DNA of 18,880 nt, taken from contig JAEZWY010000110.1 in the NCBI GenBank assembly GCA_023442905.1, forward strand, positions 1-18,880, in the 5' to 3' direction. Shown here in pieces: positions 1 through 7,427 of the stretch. The DNA is from Bacillota bacterium (lineage in GTDB: Bacteria > Bacillota > Bacilli > Lactobacillales > Aerococcaceae). Below the pieces are notes generated by a model. The model made no database searches and was not told where the DNA came from. It worked only from the letters and a program-made list of their open reading frames with translations. A program made the position numbers and the translations under genes. The stretch's first letter is position 1. The number at the start of each line of letters is the position of its first letter.

Positions 1-452
1 TGAACAACGAAGACCTAAATCTCTCTTACCGCCATTCTGACCTACAAGAAACTGGCGACATTGTGGTTGAAGCCCGTTTTAAATTGAAAAAGGGCGACCT
101 ACAGTCAATCTTAGCTAAAATGGATGAGTTAACTTACCTTCGTGAATCGAAGCAACCGTTAGAGTATCCATCATGCGGATCTGTTTTTAAACGACCAGAA
201 GGCCATTTTACAGGGAAACTGATCCAAGAAGCTGAATTACAAGGCTACACTATTGGTGGTGCACAAATTTCGAAAAAACATGCTGGTTTCATTATCAACG
301 TGGGTGGTGCTACGGCAACTGACTATATTAACATGATCCACCATATTCAAGAAGTGATTTGGGACCTGAATAAGGTAGCCCTTGAACCAGAAGTGCGTAT
401 TTTAGGTAAACGGTCTAAATACGATACAGTAGATGCTGCTTTCGGCAATTAG
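1..452 (+). CDS. murB: UDP-N-acetylenolpyruvoylglucosamine reductase, C-terminal part (5' end outside window)
   Basis: MurB reduces UDP-GlcNAc-enolpyruvate to UDP-MurNAc with NADPH and bound FAD in the cytoplasm, the second committed step of peptidoglycan precursor synthesis. The frame is open from the first complete codon at position 3, so only the C-terminal half is present (about 149 residues). It carries the MurB C-terminal signature: CGSVFKRP, whose Ser is the family's proton donor, followed by GHFTGKLI and then GAQISKKHAGFIIN. The C-terminal EPEVRILG supplies the conserved Glu of the active site. The 63-base-in GTG is an internal codon, not a start, because homology continues upstream of it. 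No terminator is visible before the next gene 72 bases on, so read-through into the ABC gene is possible. The assignment is secure; only the start is missing. Confidence 0.95.
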   Translation, partial: NNEDLNLSYRHSDLQETGDIVVEARFKLKKGDLQSILAKMDELTYLRESKQPLEYPSCGSVFKRPEGHFTGKLIQEAELQGYTIGGAQISKKHAGFIINVGGATATDYINMIHHIQEVIWDLNKVALEPEVRILGKRSKYDTVDAAFGN

Positions 453-524
453 GGATTCACCAGCTATTAGATAGGATTTATATAACCATTCGCACGTAAA
501 TATTATTGAAAGGGGCATGGATTT

Positions 525-2201
525 ATGTCCAATCCTTGGATACAATTTAAAAATATGTCGTTTACCTATGAGGGTGCCGGTAGACGGGCATTGAAAAATA
601 TCAATCTAACATTCTATCGCGGTGAAAAAGTGTTGATCATCGGGGCTAATGCCTCAGGTAAATCCACCCTAGTACGCGCCCTACGCGGAAAATTAGCGAC
701 CGACGAATTTCAAGGGACTATTGAAGGAGAGATTATCAATTACGACCTAGAAATGGAAACTATGGACGCAACAGCTATGGCTGACGCGGTGGACCATCAC
801 TTGGAGGAAACCCTAGAAGAAAACGGCAAGCGCAAGCGGTCAAGTGATTATATCCCTAATTTTTCGGAAGAATTAAAGCACCGTATTCTTGAACACCCAA
901 TCGAAGCGAATACTAGTTTAGAGCGCCTTTCAGAAGGACAAAGAGACATTCAAAATTTTGTCAATAACGTCAACTATGAGCAATCCGTCTTTATTTTTGA
1001 TGAGCCTTTAGCCAATTTAGCACCCCGCGCTGGGCAAATTTTCATCGATTTAGTAGATGACATTCACCATAATACTGACGCTACGATTGTCATGGTTGAT
1101 TACCGGATTGAAGAAGTCTTATACCGTCCAGTTGACCGCGTCATCGTCCTTTCCGAAGGCCGGATTATTTTTGACGGGGATTCAGAGAAATTATTAAAAC
1201 GGAACATTCTGAACAGTTTAGGTGTTGGCGAACCTGCTTATGTTTCAGCTATCCGCTATACTGGTTATCCTTTAGACAAAGTACGTAATATTTCAAATGT
1301 TAATTACGTTCATGGGCCTGATTTGAAGCGAACGATTGAATCTTGGTTGATGACGGTGCCAAATTTCGTTCAAAAACGTAGTGACCAACCCATTTTGATC
1401 CTTGATAATGTATCCTACACTTATCCATGGCGGGACCAGCCCACTTTGCGCAATATTTCCACCCAAGTTTTCAAAGGTGACATGATTGCTATTGTTGGTA
1501 AAAATGGCTCAGGCAAGTCCACTCTAGGGCAAATTATTGACGGTAATTTACATCCTGATGAAGGTACAATCACTTGGTTGGGTGAAGAGGTAACGCCGGC
1601 TAATCTAGCTCAAATGAGACAGGAAACAGTTTATATCCAACAAAATATTGACCAATCTATCCTTGATTTTACAGTTAAAGAATATTTGAAAGATATTGCT
1701 TCTAAGTGTCATTATTCACCGGAAGAAGCTGAGCAAGTCATTCGCGCTTCATTGAAGCGAACAGGACTTATTTATGCCGCTGAATTGAAGATTGGACAAT
1801 TATCATTTGGTCAACAAAAGCGCATTATGTTATCTTCAGCCTTGATCAATAAGCCGTCACTATTAATTATTGATGAGCCTTCGGAAGGGCAAGATTATCA
1901 TCATTACAATGAATTTATGCAATATCTGTATCAGATTAATCAAGAACAAGACATTGCTATTATCATTAATACGCATAATACGGATCTTGTCTTGGAGTTT
2001 ACTCGTCATGCTTGGGTTTTAGCTGACGGTGAGTTGATCGCGGATACCCAGCCTATTAGAATCGCGACGGATTATCGTTTAATTCAAAGAGCCTTCTTAC
2101 GGGAGTCAAATCTATATATTTTTGCCCGTCAGATTGGTTTAATTGATCCATATAATTTTATCAAGAAATTTATGGATTATCATCGCGAGGTCAACCGATA
2201 A
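525..2201 (+). CDS. ABC transporter ATPase with two fused nucleotide-binding domains (ECF/CbiO-like)
   Basis: A 558-residue cytoplasmic protein with two ABC ATPase domains in one chain and no membrane segment. NBD1 has Walker A GANASGKST (residues 40-48), signature LSEGQ (135-139) and Walker B VFIFDEP (155-161). NBD2 has Walker A GKNGSGKST (325-333), signature LSFGQ (426-430) and Walker B LLIIDEP (446-452). The layout resembles fused ATPases of energy-coupling-factor importers (YkoD/CbiO type), which pair with a T component and a substrate-binding S component. Neither lies next to it; the following genes are azlC-azlD. In NBD1 the position where the H-switch histidine is expected reads D-Y-R (Tyr193), while NBD2 keeps His484 in NTHNTD, so NBD1 may be a degenerate site. 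Start ATG 525 has RBS AAAGGGG at 510-515. The substrate cannot be told. An ABC-F translation factor is less likely, since the linker typical of that group is not seen. Confidence 0.8.
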   Translation: MSNPWIQFKNMSFTYEGAGRRALKNINLTFYRGEKVLIIGANASGKSTLVRALRGKLATDEFQGTIEGEIINYDLEMETMDATAMADAVDHHLEETLEENGKRKRSSDYIPNFSEELKHRILEHPIEANTSLERLSEGQRDIQNFVNNVNYEQSVFIFDEPLANLAPRAGQIFIDLVDDIHHNTDATIVMVDYRIEEVLYRPVDRVIVLSEGRIIFDGDSEKLLKRNILNSLGVGEPAYVSAIRYTGYPLDKVRNISNVNYVHGPDLKRTIESWLMTVPNFVQKRSDQPILILDNVSYTYPWRDQPTLRNISTQVFKGDMIAIVGKNGSGKSTLGQIIDGNLHPDEGTITWLGEEVTPANLAQMRQETVYIQQNIDQSILDFTVKEYLKDIASKCHYSPEEAEQVIRASLKRTGLIYAAELKIGQLSFGQQKRIMLSSALINKPSLLIIDEPSEGQDYHHYNEFMQYLYQINQEQDIAIIINTHNTDLVLEFTRHAWVLADGELIADTQPIRIATDYRLIQRAFLRESNLYIFARQIGLIDPYNFIKKFMDYHREVNR

Positions 2202-2243
2202 ACGGTTTGAATTTGAGCGAATAAATATAAGGGAGGGTGTTTA

Positions 2244-2954
2244 ATGCAAGAAACAGTGGATGCTAAGTCCGAACGTATCAAGTTATCAATACCTATTATT
2301 CTAGGGTATTTACCAGTCGGTTTAGCTTGTGGGCTATTACTTGCTGATGCAGGTCTAACCTGGTGGCAAGTTGCACTTATGAGTGGCTTAGTTTTCGGGG
2401 GATCCGCTCAATTTGTGGCAGCAGCGCTAATCGCACAACAAGCGGGTGTTGCCGAGGTTTTTATTTCTGTACTGTTACTTAGTTCCCGTCAAGCCTTATA
2501 TAGTGTTTCTTTTGGCCCATACCTAAAACAGGTAGCGAATTTCAAGATTGCTTGGTTGAGTTATATGACAGCAGATGAAAGCTATGCGATCAATGTATCT
2601 AAATTTCAAAATGCTAGTCCGCAACAGCCTTGGACAATTGATGATGCCTTGTTTATATCTACATCCACTTGGGCTTCATGGATTATATTTACAGCCTTAG
2701 GTGCCTTATTCGGTACCTTTATACAGATTCCAGAAGTAGTGAGTAATTTTGTTATGGTTGCTATGTTTATCGGTATTCTGGTACCAAACTTAAATAATCG
2801 GATGATGTTAAACACCATGCTATTCACAGGTATTATCGCTATTATTTTGATGGTTATTTTCCAATCATCCTATGTAATTATTATGGCAACTGCCATCGCA
2901 CTAGCGGTTGTATTCTATTTCTTAAAGCGTCAAGAAAATCATCGCGTGACATAG
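2244..2954 (+). CDS. azlC: AzlC family branched-chain amino acid exporter, large subunit
   Basis: A 236-residue membrane protein of the AzlC (LIV-E) family. With AzlD it exports branched-chain amino acids and toxic analogues such as 4-azaleucine in Bacillus subtilis. The N-terminal part has the family hallmarks: a Pro-rich first helix (PIILGYLPVGLACG), then FGGSAQFVAAALI, then the SSRQALYSVSFGPYL region. Several hydrophobic segments cover most of the length. A hydrophilic loop near residues 110-135 (MTADESYAINV and following) is also typical. Length matches the family (about 230-250). RBS GGAGGG at 2232-2237 sits six bases before ATG 2244. It follows the ABC ATPase by 42 bases and its stop overlaps the RBS of azlD, so azlC and azlD are co-translated. 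There is no evidence that the upstream ABC gene works with it. Confidence 0.9.
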   Translation: MQETVDAKSERIKLSIPIILGYLPVGLACGLLLADAGLTWWQVALMSGLVFGGSAQFVAAALIAQQAGVAEVFISVLLLSSRQALYSVSFGPYLKQVANFKIAWLSYMTADESYAINVSKFQNASPQQPWTIDDALFISTSTWASWIIFTALGALFGTFIQIPEVVSNFVMVAMFIGILVPNLNNRMMLNTMLFTGIIAIILMVIFQSSYVIIMATAIALAVVFYFLKRQENHRVT

Positions 2955-2964
2955 GAGGGGTATC

Positions 2965-3276
2965 ATGACATTATTTGTAGTATCACTAGGATTTCTTTGT
3001 ATCGCTGTGCGAGTTCTACCAGCACTTGTAATGCGGAATAGTAAGATCTCTCCAATGGTTTATAAGACAATGGCTTACCTACCTGTTATTATTTTTACAG
3101 CAATGATTTTTACCGATATATTTTTCTGGGAAAGCCATTTCAACCTCAACCTCTTTGAGAATATCAAACTCATTCCTGCACTTGTATCTATATTTGTCGC
3201 CTACCGATTTAAAGATATTATCAAGACAATCATCGCTGGTGTCGGCACAATTGCACTATTATATTTCTTATTTTAA
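2965..3276 (+). CDS. azlD: AzlD family small membrane subunit of branched-chain amino acid exporter
   Basis: A 103-residue protein made mostly of three to four hydrophobic segments, the usual size for AzlD, the obligate small partner of AzlC. The N-terminal pattern FLCIAVRVLPALVMR matches the family's conserved Arg-Pro motif in the first helix, and the C-terminal segment (IIAGVGTIALLYFLF) is strongly hydrophobic. The start ATG lies ten bases after the azlC stop, with RBS AGGAGGGG overlapping that stop codon (2953-2960), so the two genes form a tight pair. A hairpin terminator follows at 3320. The assignment rests on position plus the weak but typical sequence pattern. Confidence 0.85.
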   Translation: MTLFVVSLGFLCIAVRVLPALVMRNSKISPMVYKTMAYLPVIIFTAMIFTDIFFWESHFNLNLFENIKLIPALVSIFVAYRFKDIIKTIIAGVGTIALLYFLF

Positions 3277-3319
3277 CTTTTTTTTAAAAAAGGGCTAAAC
3301 TTAATCAAGCTAGCCGCCA

Positions 3320-3349
3320 GACCATGACATTAGCGCATGGTCTTTTTTT
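3320..3349 (+). terminator. Rho-independent terminator after azlD
   Basis: A 7-bp perfect stem, GACCATG (3320-3326) with CATGGTC (3336-3342), and a 9-nt loop are followed directly by seven T's (3343-3349). It separates the murB-azlD block from the allantoin genes. Confidence 0.85.
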
Positions 3350-3360
3350 ATAGACAGATA

Positions 3361-3377
3361 TTGGGCAAAATGGACAA
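3361..3377. promoter_or_regulatory. 17-bp dyad upstream of allE, putative PucR operator
   Basis: TTGGGCAAAATGGACAA fits the dyad TTGNNCA-N3-TGNNCAA. The same pattern occurs at 10242-10258 before the permease gene, and the two 21-base stretches starting there agree at 16 positions. Both sit upstream of allantoin operons, so binding by the locus regulator PucR is a reasonable inference. The dyad contains TTGG, also the core of the B. subtilis PucR box as I remember it, but the flanks agree poorly. Confidence 0.45.
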
Positions 3378-3391
3378 AGCATTGTTTAAAA

Positions 3392-3420
3392 TTGTGGGGT
3401 ATGAAAGTGGCGAATTTTAT
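3392..3420 (+). promoter_or_regulatory. Possible allE-allD promoter
   Basis: A candidate -35 TTGTGG (3392-3397) and -10 TTTTAT (3415-3420) are 17 bases apart, about 15 bases downstream of the dyad and directly before the cre-like site. Both hexamers are imperfect, so this is a weak prediction. Confidence 0.3.
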
Positions 3421-3434
3421 TTAAAGCGGTTACA
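3421..3434. promoter_or_regulatory. cre-like site (CcpA) upstream of allE
   Basis: TTAAAGCGGTTACA matches the cre consensus TGWAANCGNTNWCA at all positions except the second. It lies 48 bases before the allE start, about where the transcription start would be, a typical place for CcpA repression. Confidence 0.55.
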
Positions 3435-3481
3435 CTTTAAGTAATCACTATTGAATTTAAAATTATTGGAGGGTTCACTTT

Positions 3482-4273
3482 ATGGGATACAAAAATAATA
3501 ATACAGGTTACCGTGAAGGTTTACTGGAAAATCGATCAATCATTAAAAAGAATAATTATGCTATTTTAACGCATGATGGCCTAGTGAACAATGTGGTTCC
3601 TGGTTTTGAAAATACACGTATTTCAATTCTTGGTTCACCACGAATGGGTGCAAGTTTTTCTGATTTTATTGCTGAATTTGAAAAAAATGGTAAAAATACC
3701 CTTGGATTTGGTGGTCCGGGTATTGAAACTTTTGTATATGTTATCAAAGGTAATTTGATTGTCGCAGATGAGGCAGGTAATAAAGAAGCGTTAACTACAG
3801 GAGGCTATGCCTTTTTCCCAGTAGATGAAAAGATGTACTTTGAAAATGGCCAGACAGAAACTACAGAAGCATTCTTGTACCAAAGAAAATATGAACCGCT
3901 AGCTGGTCATCAAGCACATAAAGTTATTGGTAATAAAGATTCAGTTCAACCGATTGAATATGAAGGTATGAAAGATGTTATACTATGGGATTTGTTGCCG
4001 ACAGATGATTTAGGTTTTGATATGAATTTCCACATATTGTCATTTTCACCTGGTGCAAGCCATGGTTACATTGAAACGCATTATCAAGAACATGGGGCTT
4101 ATTTATTATCTGGTAAAGGTATGTATAATTTAGACAATAATTGGTATCCAGTACAAAAGGGTGATTACATTTTTATGGCAGCTTATACACCGCAAGCGGC
4201 TTATGCGACTGACCGTGAGGAGCCGTTGACCTATGTTTATTCTAAGGATGCAAACCGTAATCCAGGAGTTTAA
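3482..4273 (+). CDS. allE: (S)-ureidoglycine aminohydrolase (bicupin)
   Basis: AllE (formerly YlbA) hydrolyses (S)-ureidoglycine to (S)-ureidoglycolate and ammonia, using a Mn ion, in allantoin breakdown. The 263-residue protein has two cupin halves. The C-terminal cupin carries the metal ligands Glu198, His200, His204 (in ETHYQEH) and Gln238 (in YTPQAAYA). Their spacing (2, 4 and 34 residues) equals that reported for the plant enzyme (E235, H237, H241, Q275). The stretch GMYNLDNNW is also characteristic of bacterial AllE. RBS GGAGGG at 3468-3473 is eight bases before ATG 3482. allD follows after 20 bases, so the two form an operon and catalyse consecutive steps. A dyad and a cre-like site lie upstream. 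The assignment is secure. Confidence 0.95.
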   Translation: MGYKNNNTGYREGLLENRSIIKKNNYAILTHDGLVNNVVPGFENTRISILGSPRMGASFSDFIAEFEKNGKNTLGFGGPGIETFVYVIKGNLIVADEAGNKEALTTGGYAFFPVDEKMYFENGQTETTEAFLYQRKYEPLAGHQAHKVIGNKDSVQPIEYEGMKDVILWDLLPTDDLGFDMNFHILSFSPGASHGYIETHYQEHGAYLLSGKGMYNLDNNWYPVQKGDYIFMAAYTPQAAYATDREEPLTYVYSKDANRNPGV

Positions 4274-4293
4274 GTGAAATAGGAGGATAAAGT

Positions 4294-5370
4294 ATGTCGG
4301 CACATCATGAAGAAAAAATCATCAAGGTTAGCCCAGAGCGTTTATATGACTTGATGAACCAAAAATTACAAGCAGCTGGATTAGATCAAAATCAAGCGGA
4401 AGAAACTGCTAAGCATTTAACATTTGCGGATATGGCGGGGATTCATTCCCATGGAGCTGTGCGAGTAGAATATTATGCAGAACGAATCAACAAGGGTGGG
4501 ATTACGAACCAGCCAGTGATGACATTTGAACAAACAGGACCTTCAACTGGTATTTTTCATGGCGATAATGCTCAGGGACATTATGTAGCAAACGAAGCCT
4601 TAGTTCCGGCGATTGAAATGGCCAAAGAGAGTGGCGTAGCTGTTGTAGGTATATCTAAAATGGGCCATTCGGGTACCTTGTCTTACTACATGCGAAAAAT
4701 TGTAGATGCAAATTTAGTAGGTATTGCGATGTGTCAATCAGACCCAATGGTAGTACCGTTTGGTGGTGCTGAAAATTATTTTGGTACCAATCCAATTGCC
4801 TTTTGTGCACCAAATAATGGCGATGATCCTTTAATTTTTGATATGGCAACTACAGTTCAAGCATGGGGGAAAATTTTAGATGCGCGCTCGAAAGGATTAG
4901 AAATTCCCGATAATTGGGCAGTTGACCAGCACGGTGAACCGACTACAGATCCAGATCAAGTAAATGGTTTATTACCCATTTCTGGACCAAAAGGATATGG
5001 TTTAATGATGATGGTGGATATTTTATCTGGTGTCTTGCTTGGTTTACCATCAGGAAATGAAGTTAGTTCAATGTACAATAACCTACATGAAGGACGTAAC
5101 CTAGGACAAATGTTAATCCTTATCGACCCTGAAAAATTTGTTGGTATTGAGCCGTTTAAAGCTCAAATTACAAATATGATGACTAATTTAACCGGAATTA
5201 AGCCAGCACCAGGTTTTGACCGCGTACAGTATCCAGGTCAGCCAGGGAATGAAGCTTACAAGCGGGCTAAAACTGAGGGTATAGAAATACCTGAATCGAT
5301 TATGAACTATTTAGAATCTGATGATATTCACTTTGATAATTATGAAGGTATGGGTGCATTTGCCAACTAA
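4294..5370 (+). CDS. allD: Ureidoglycolate dehydrogenase (NAD-dependent), oxalurate-forming
   Basis: AllD oxidises (S)-ureidoglycolate to oxalurate with NAD. It belongs to the malate/L-lactate dehydrogenase 2 (sulfolactate dehydrogenase-like) family. The 358-residue sequence has the family motif GIHSHGAVRVEYYAERI near residue 50, MGHSG with the putative catalytic His125 (His116 in E. coli AllD, allowing for a nine-residue longer N-terminus), CQSDPMVVPFGGAE, FDMATTVQAWGK and GPKGYGLMMM. These stretches closely follow E. coli AllD rather than malate or lactate enzymes, which supports the specific call. RBS AGGAGG at 4281-4286 precedes ATG 4294. It is the second gene of the allE operon. Downstream lie two hairpins, the second a strong bidirectional terminator facing pucR. 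NADH made here needs a sink not seen in the window. Confidence 0.94.
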   Translation: MSAHHEEKIIKVSPERLYDLMNQKLQAAGLDQNQAEETAKHLTFADMAGIHSHGAVRVEYYAERINKGGITNQPVMTFEQTGPSTGIFHGDNAQGHYVANEALVPAIEMAKESGVAVVGISKMGHSGTLSYYMRKIVDANLVGIAMCQSDPMVVPFGGAENYFGTNPIAFCAPNNGDDPLIFDMATTVQAWGKILDARSKGLEIPDNWAVDQHGEPTTDPDQVNGLLPISGPKGYGLMMMVDILSGVLLGLPSGNEVSSMYNNLHEGRNLGQMLILIDPEKFVGIEPFKAQITNMMTNLTGIKPAPGFDRVQYPGQPGNEAYKRAKTEGIEIPESIMNYLESDDIHFDNYEGMGAFAN

Positions 5371-5382
5371 GATAAAAAGGGA

Positions 5383-5428
5383 CAATTCAGCTGCCTACAG
5401 TTAAAGACTGCTGTATGGCAGCTAATTG
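5383..5428. other. Imperfect 17-bp hairpin after allD, no U-tract
   Basis: CAATT and AGCTGCC then TACAG on the left (5383-5400) pair with CTGTA, GGCAGCT and AATTG on the right (5411-5428), with one bulged base on each side (C5388, A5416). It begins 12 bases after the allD stop. No T-run follows, so it is not a classical terminator. It may stabilise the 3' end of the mRNA. Confidence 0.5.
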
Positions 5429-5480
5429 AGGTGAATAATAAATATTTCTTGAATAATTAACTCAAGATACAAGGTAGATA

Positions 5481-5525
5481 AAAAGCAAGAGACTTTGGTA
5501 TAGATGGCCAAAGTCTCTTGCTTTT
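5481..5525. terminator. Bidirectional terminator between allD and pucR
   Basis: A perfect 18-bp stem (5481-5498 with 5508-5525; core GCAAGAGACTTTGG) and a 9-nt loop lie between two converging genes. The A-rich left arm gives a U-run for the - strand transcript, and TTTTA closes the + strand side. It ends seven bases before the pucR stop codon. Confidence 0.9.
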
Positions 5526-5532
5526 AATTACA

Positions 5533-7167
5533 CTATTTTATTTCATCAATCAGGCTAAGTGCCAATCTTAAATTCAGTGAATGCTCTGGTGAGGACACAT
5601 CATGACCTAAGATTTCTTCACATCTTTGGATACGATATTTTACGGTATTACGGTGGACAAATAGCTTACTAGCTGTACTTGCAATTTCGCATTGTGAATC
5701 TAAGTAAACAGTTAACGTTTTTCTAAGGTCGATTAAAGTAGGGTCTTCCGGATTAGCAAAGTCTTTAAGAATATTTTGACAGAAGAAGGTTACATCATTC
5801 TTGTCTAAATTATTAAAGAGTTGAAGCATTCCCTTATCTTCATAATGTAAGATTTGATCACTTTGTTCGTTTTGACGTCGTTCATCAAAGACTAGTTTGG
5901 CTTCTGTATAGGATTGGCTGATTTGTTCCCATTTATAGTATGGATTACCTAAACTAAAAACTAATTCAAGCGGTAATTTCTCTTTGATATCCGTAGCCAT
6001 ATCTGATAATTTTTTTGTTAAGTTGGGATCTTGTTGTTGGAATAACACTACTATTTCTTTTGTATTTTGAAATTGAATAACAACTGTATTTGCAAAATAA
6101 TGCGTAATATTTTTCTTAATCCATTTAAAAGCGAGTTGTAATAGTTCTTCTTGTAAATGGGTTAGTTTATTTTGACTGATAGCTGAGCTTTCAAAGACAT
6201 GAGCTATCTGATAAAAGTTGGATAAGATATAACCATGTTTCATATTAGGTTCTTGCAAGGTTAAGTTGGTATCCATTTTATAATTATTGTCGACCATCTC
6301 TTTAAAATAATCTGTTTCGATCGCAAAACGTGACTCAGCTACTTTTTCATTTTTAAATAAAATGAAAGAAAGTACGGTTGCTGCCTGGTCAATAGCGAAA
6401 GAAGAAATCGGATAAGGGATTTGTTCAGGTTTCAAAATAACAAGGTAATGTGGAAAGTAATTATAGACTTTGATAGGTGTCACTGAAACCTGAAATTGTT
6501 GGCCTTTAGTATTTTTAACTATAAAAGACCCCTTCGTTTTCTTTTCGTCATCCATCAATTGGATAAGCTGATCTACGTACAATTGGGCTGAATTAGAAGA
6601 ATTATTAAAATGTCTAGAATGTGAAATAATCTCTCGATAAGGGCTGAGTAGAATAGTTGGCGTTTTAATGGTTTTTGCTAATTCATTAATAATCACTTCA
6701 TTAGAAGCATTTTGAATCAACAGGTTGGAGAACTTACTTTGAATATCTAAAGCGAAAGAAACTTCTTCAAATTGGGTGCCCCAAATATTTGACATCAATT
6801 GATGTAATAACTCACCTAATGAATAGCCATCTGGAATTGCAAAAATAGGAAACTGAACTTGTTCAGCATAATGGATAACTTTCGGATCTAAATGGCCATT
6901 TAAAAACCGACCTAATTTGATCCCTAAACCAACAGCATCTGCTCGGATTAAAGAGTCAATTAAAGGGATTAATGCACTTTGGTCATCCTTATATATCATG
7001 GCTGTAGTGAGTAAAAATACACCTTCAGGGATATAATGTTCTATATCAGGGGTATCAGAAATATCAACACTTTTAATTTCTTTATCTAAAGGTGTTTGGT
7101 CTCTATTAGTAAGGAGCTTAATATCTGAAAAACGGGGTGAATCCAGTAAGCTGGCTAGCGAAATCAT
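5533..7167 (-). CDS. pucR: PucR family transcriptional regulator of purine catabolism
   Basis: A 544-residue cytoplasmic regulator with the PucR architecture. An N-terminal PucR domain (about residues 7-125) contains the typical IPEGVFLLTTAMIY and ADAVGLGIKLGRF stretches. A middle region of about 300 residues is likely the effector-sensing or GGDEF-like part of the family. A C-terminal helix-turn-helix carries the hallmark HRNTVKYRI (505-513). In B. subtilis, PucR (531 residues) controls the purine genes and responds to allantoin-pathway metabolites. Here the gene is divergent from pucG and faces allD tail to tail, in the middle of the locus. RBS AGAGGAA lies upstream of ATG at 7167. It may control the allE, pucI, pucG, allC and fdrA units. 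The effector and whether it activates or represses cannot be told from sequence. Confidence 0.92.
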   Translation of the reverse strand: MISLASLLDSPRFSDIKLLTNRDQTPLDKEIKSVDISDTPDIEHYIPEGVFLLTTAMIYKDDQSALIPLIDSLIRADAVGLGIKLGRFLNGHLDPKVIHYAEQVQFPIFAIPDGYSLGELLHQLMSNIWGTQFEEVSFALDIQSKFSNLLIQNASNEVIINELAKTIKTPTILLSPYREIISHSRHFNNSSNSAQLYVDQLIQLMDDEKKTKGSFIVKNTKGQQFQVSVTPIKVYNYFPHYLVILKPEQIPYPISSFAIDQAATVLSFILFKNEKVAESRFAIETDYFKEMVDNNYKMDTNLTLQEPNMKHGYILSNFYQIAHVFESSAISQNKLTHLQEELLQLAFKWIKKNITHYFANTVVIQFQNTKEIVVLFQQQDPNLTKKLSDMATDIKEKLPLELVFSLGNPYYKWEQISQSYTEAKLVFDERRQNEQSDQILHYEDKGMLQLFNNLDKNDVTFFCQNILKDFANPEDPTLIDLRKTLTVYLDSQCEIASTASKLFVHRNTVKYRIQRCEEILGHDVSSPEHSLNLRLALSLIDEIK

Positions 7168-7221
7168 GTTGTGTTCCTCTTTCCATTTATAAATTGTTGT
7201 TTGATTAATTGGGCTATCTGT

Positions 7222-7289
7222 TTAGCACAATTGCTAATGTTTTGTTGTTATTGCACATAGTTAAATATACTAGAAGTCAACCAATTGTT
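7222..7289. promoter_or_regulatory. pucR-pucG divergent control region with candidate operators
   Basis: The 260-base gap between divergent pucR and pucG holds an inverted repeat TTAGC-N6-GCTAA (7222-7237). Near 7279-7289 there is a near-palindrome around AACCAATTGTT, which on the - strand reads ACAATTGGTT, resembling the B. subtilis PucR box (WWWCNTTGGTTAA, from memory) at 10 of 13 positions. Both are candidates for autoregulation; neither is strong alone. Confidence 0.3.
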
Positions 7290-7371
7290 CAAATTAGACT
7301 GAATTCAAAATCTATTTAGTCATTATTAACGAAAAGCGTCGTCAGGTTTCCGCTTTCCTTGATGAAAGGTT

Positions 7372-7377
7372 TATAAT
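7372..7377 (+). promoter_or_regulatory. Perfect -10 hexamer of the pucG promoter, no clear -35
   Basis: TATAAT lies 51 bases before the pucG ATG. No recognisable TTGACA-like hexamer is found 16-19 bases upstream, as expected for an activator-dependent promoter. Confidence 0.4.
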
Positions 7378-7427
7378 AAAATAAAGTGATAGTAGAAGAC
7401 AATTTTAACGAAACGGGAGGAATATAC

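Noticed and set aside
3350..3481. A purine-type riboswitch before allE
   Set aside because: I looked for a conserved aptamer core and an expression-platform hairpin and saw neither; the dyad and cre-like site explain the region better.
7285..7301. A third copy of the 17-bp dyad in the pucR-pucG gap (TTGTTCAAATTAGACTG)
   Set aside because: Only the left half-site fits; the right half-site fails at three of five fixed positions.
7331..7344. A cre site before pucG (GAAAAGCGTCGTCA)
   Set aside because: It has three mismatches to the consensus, clearly weaker than the five sites kept.
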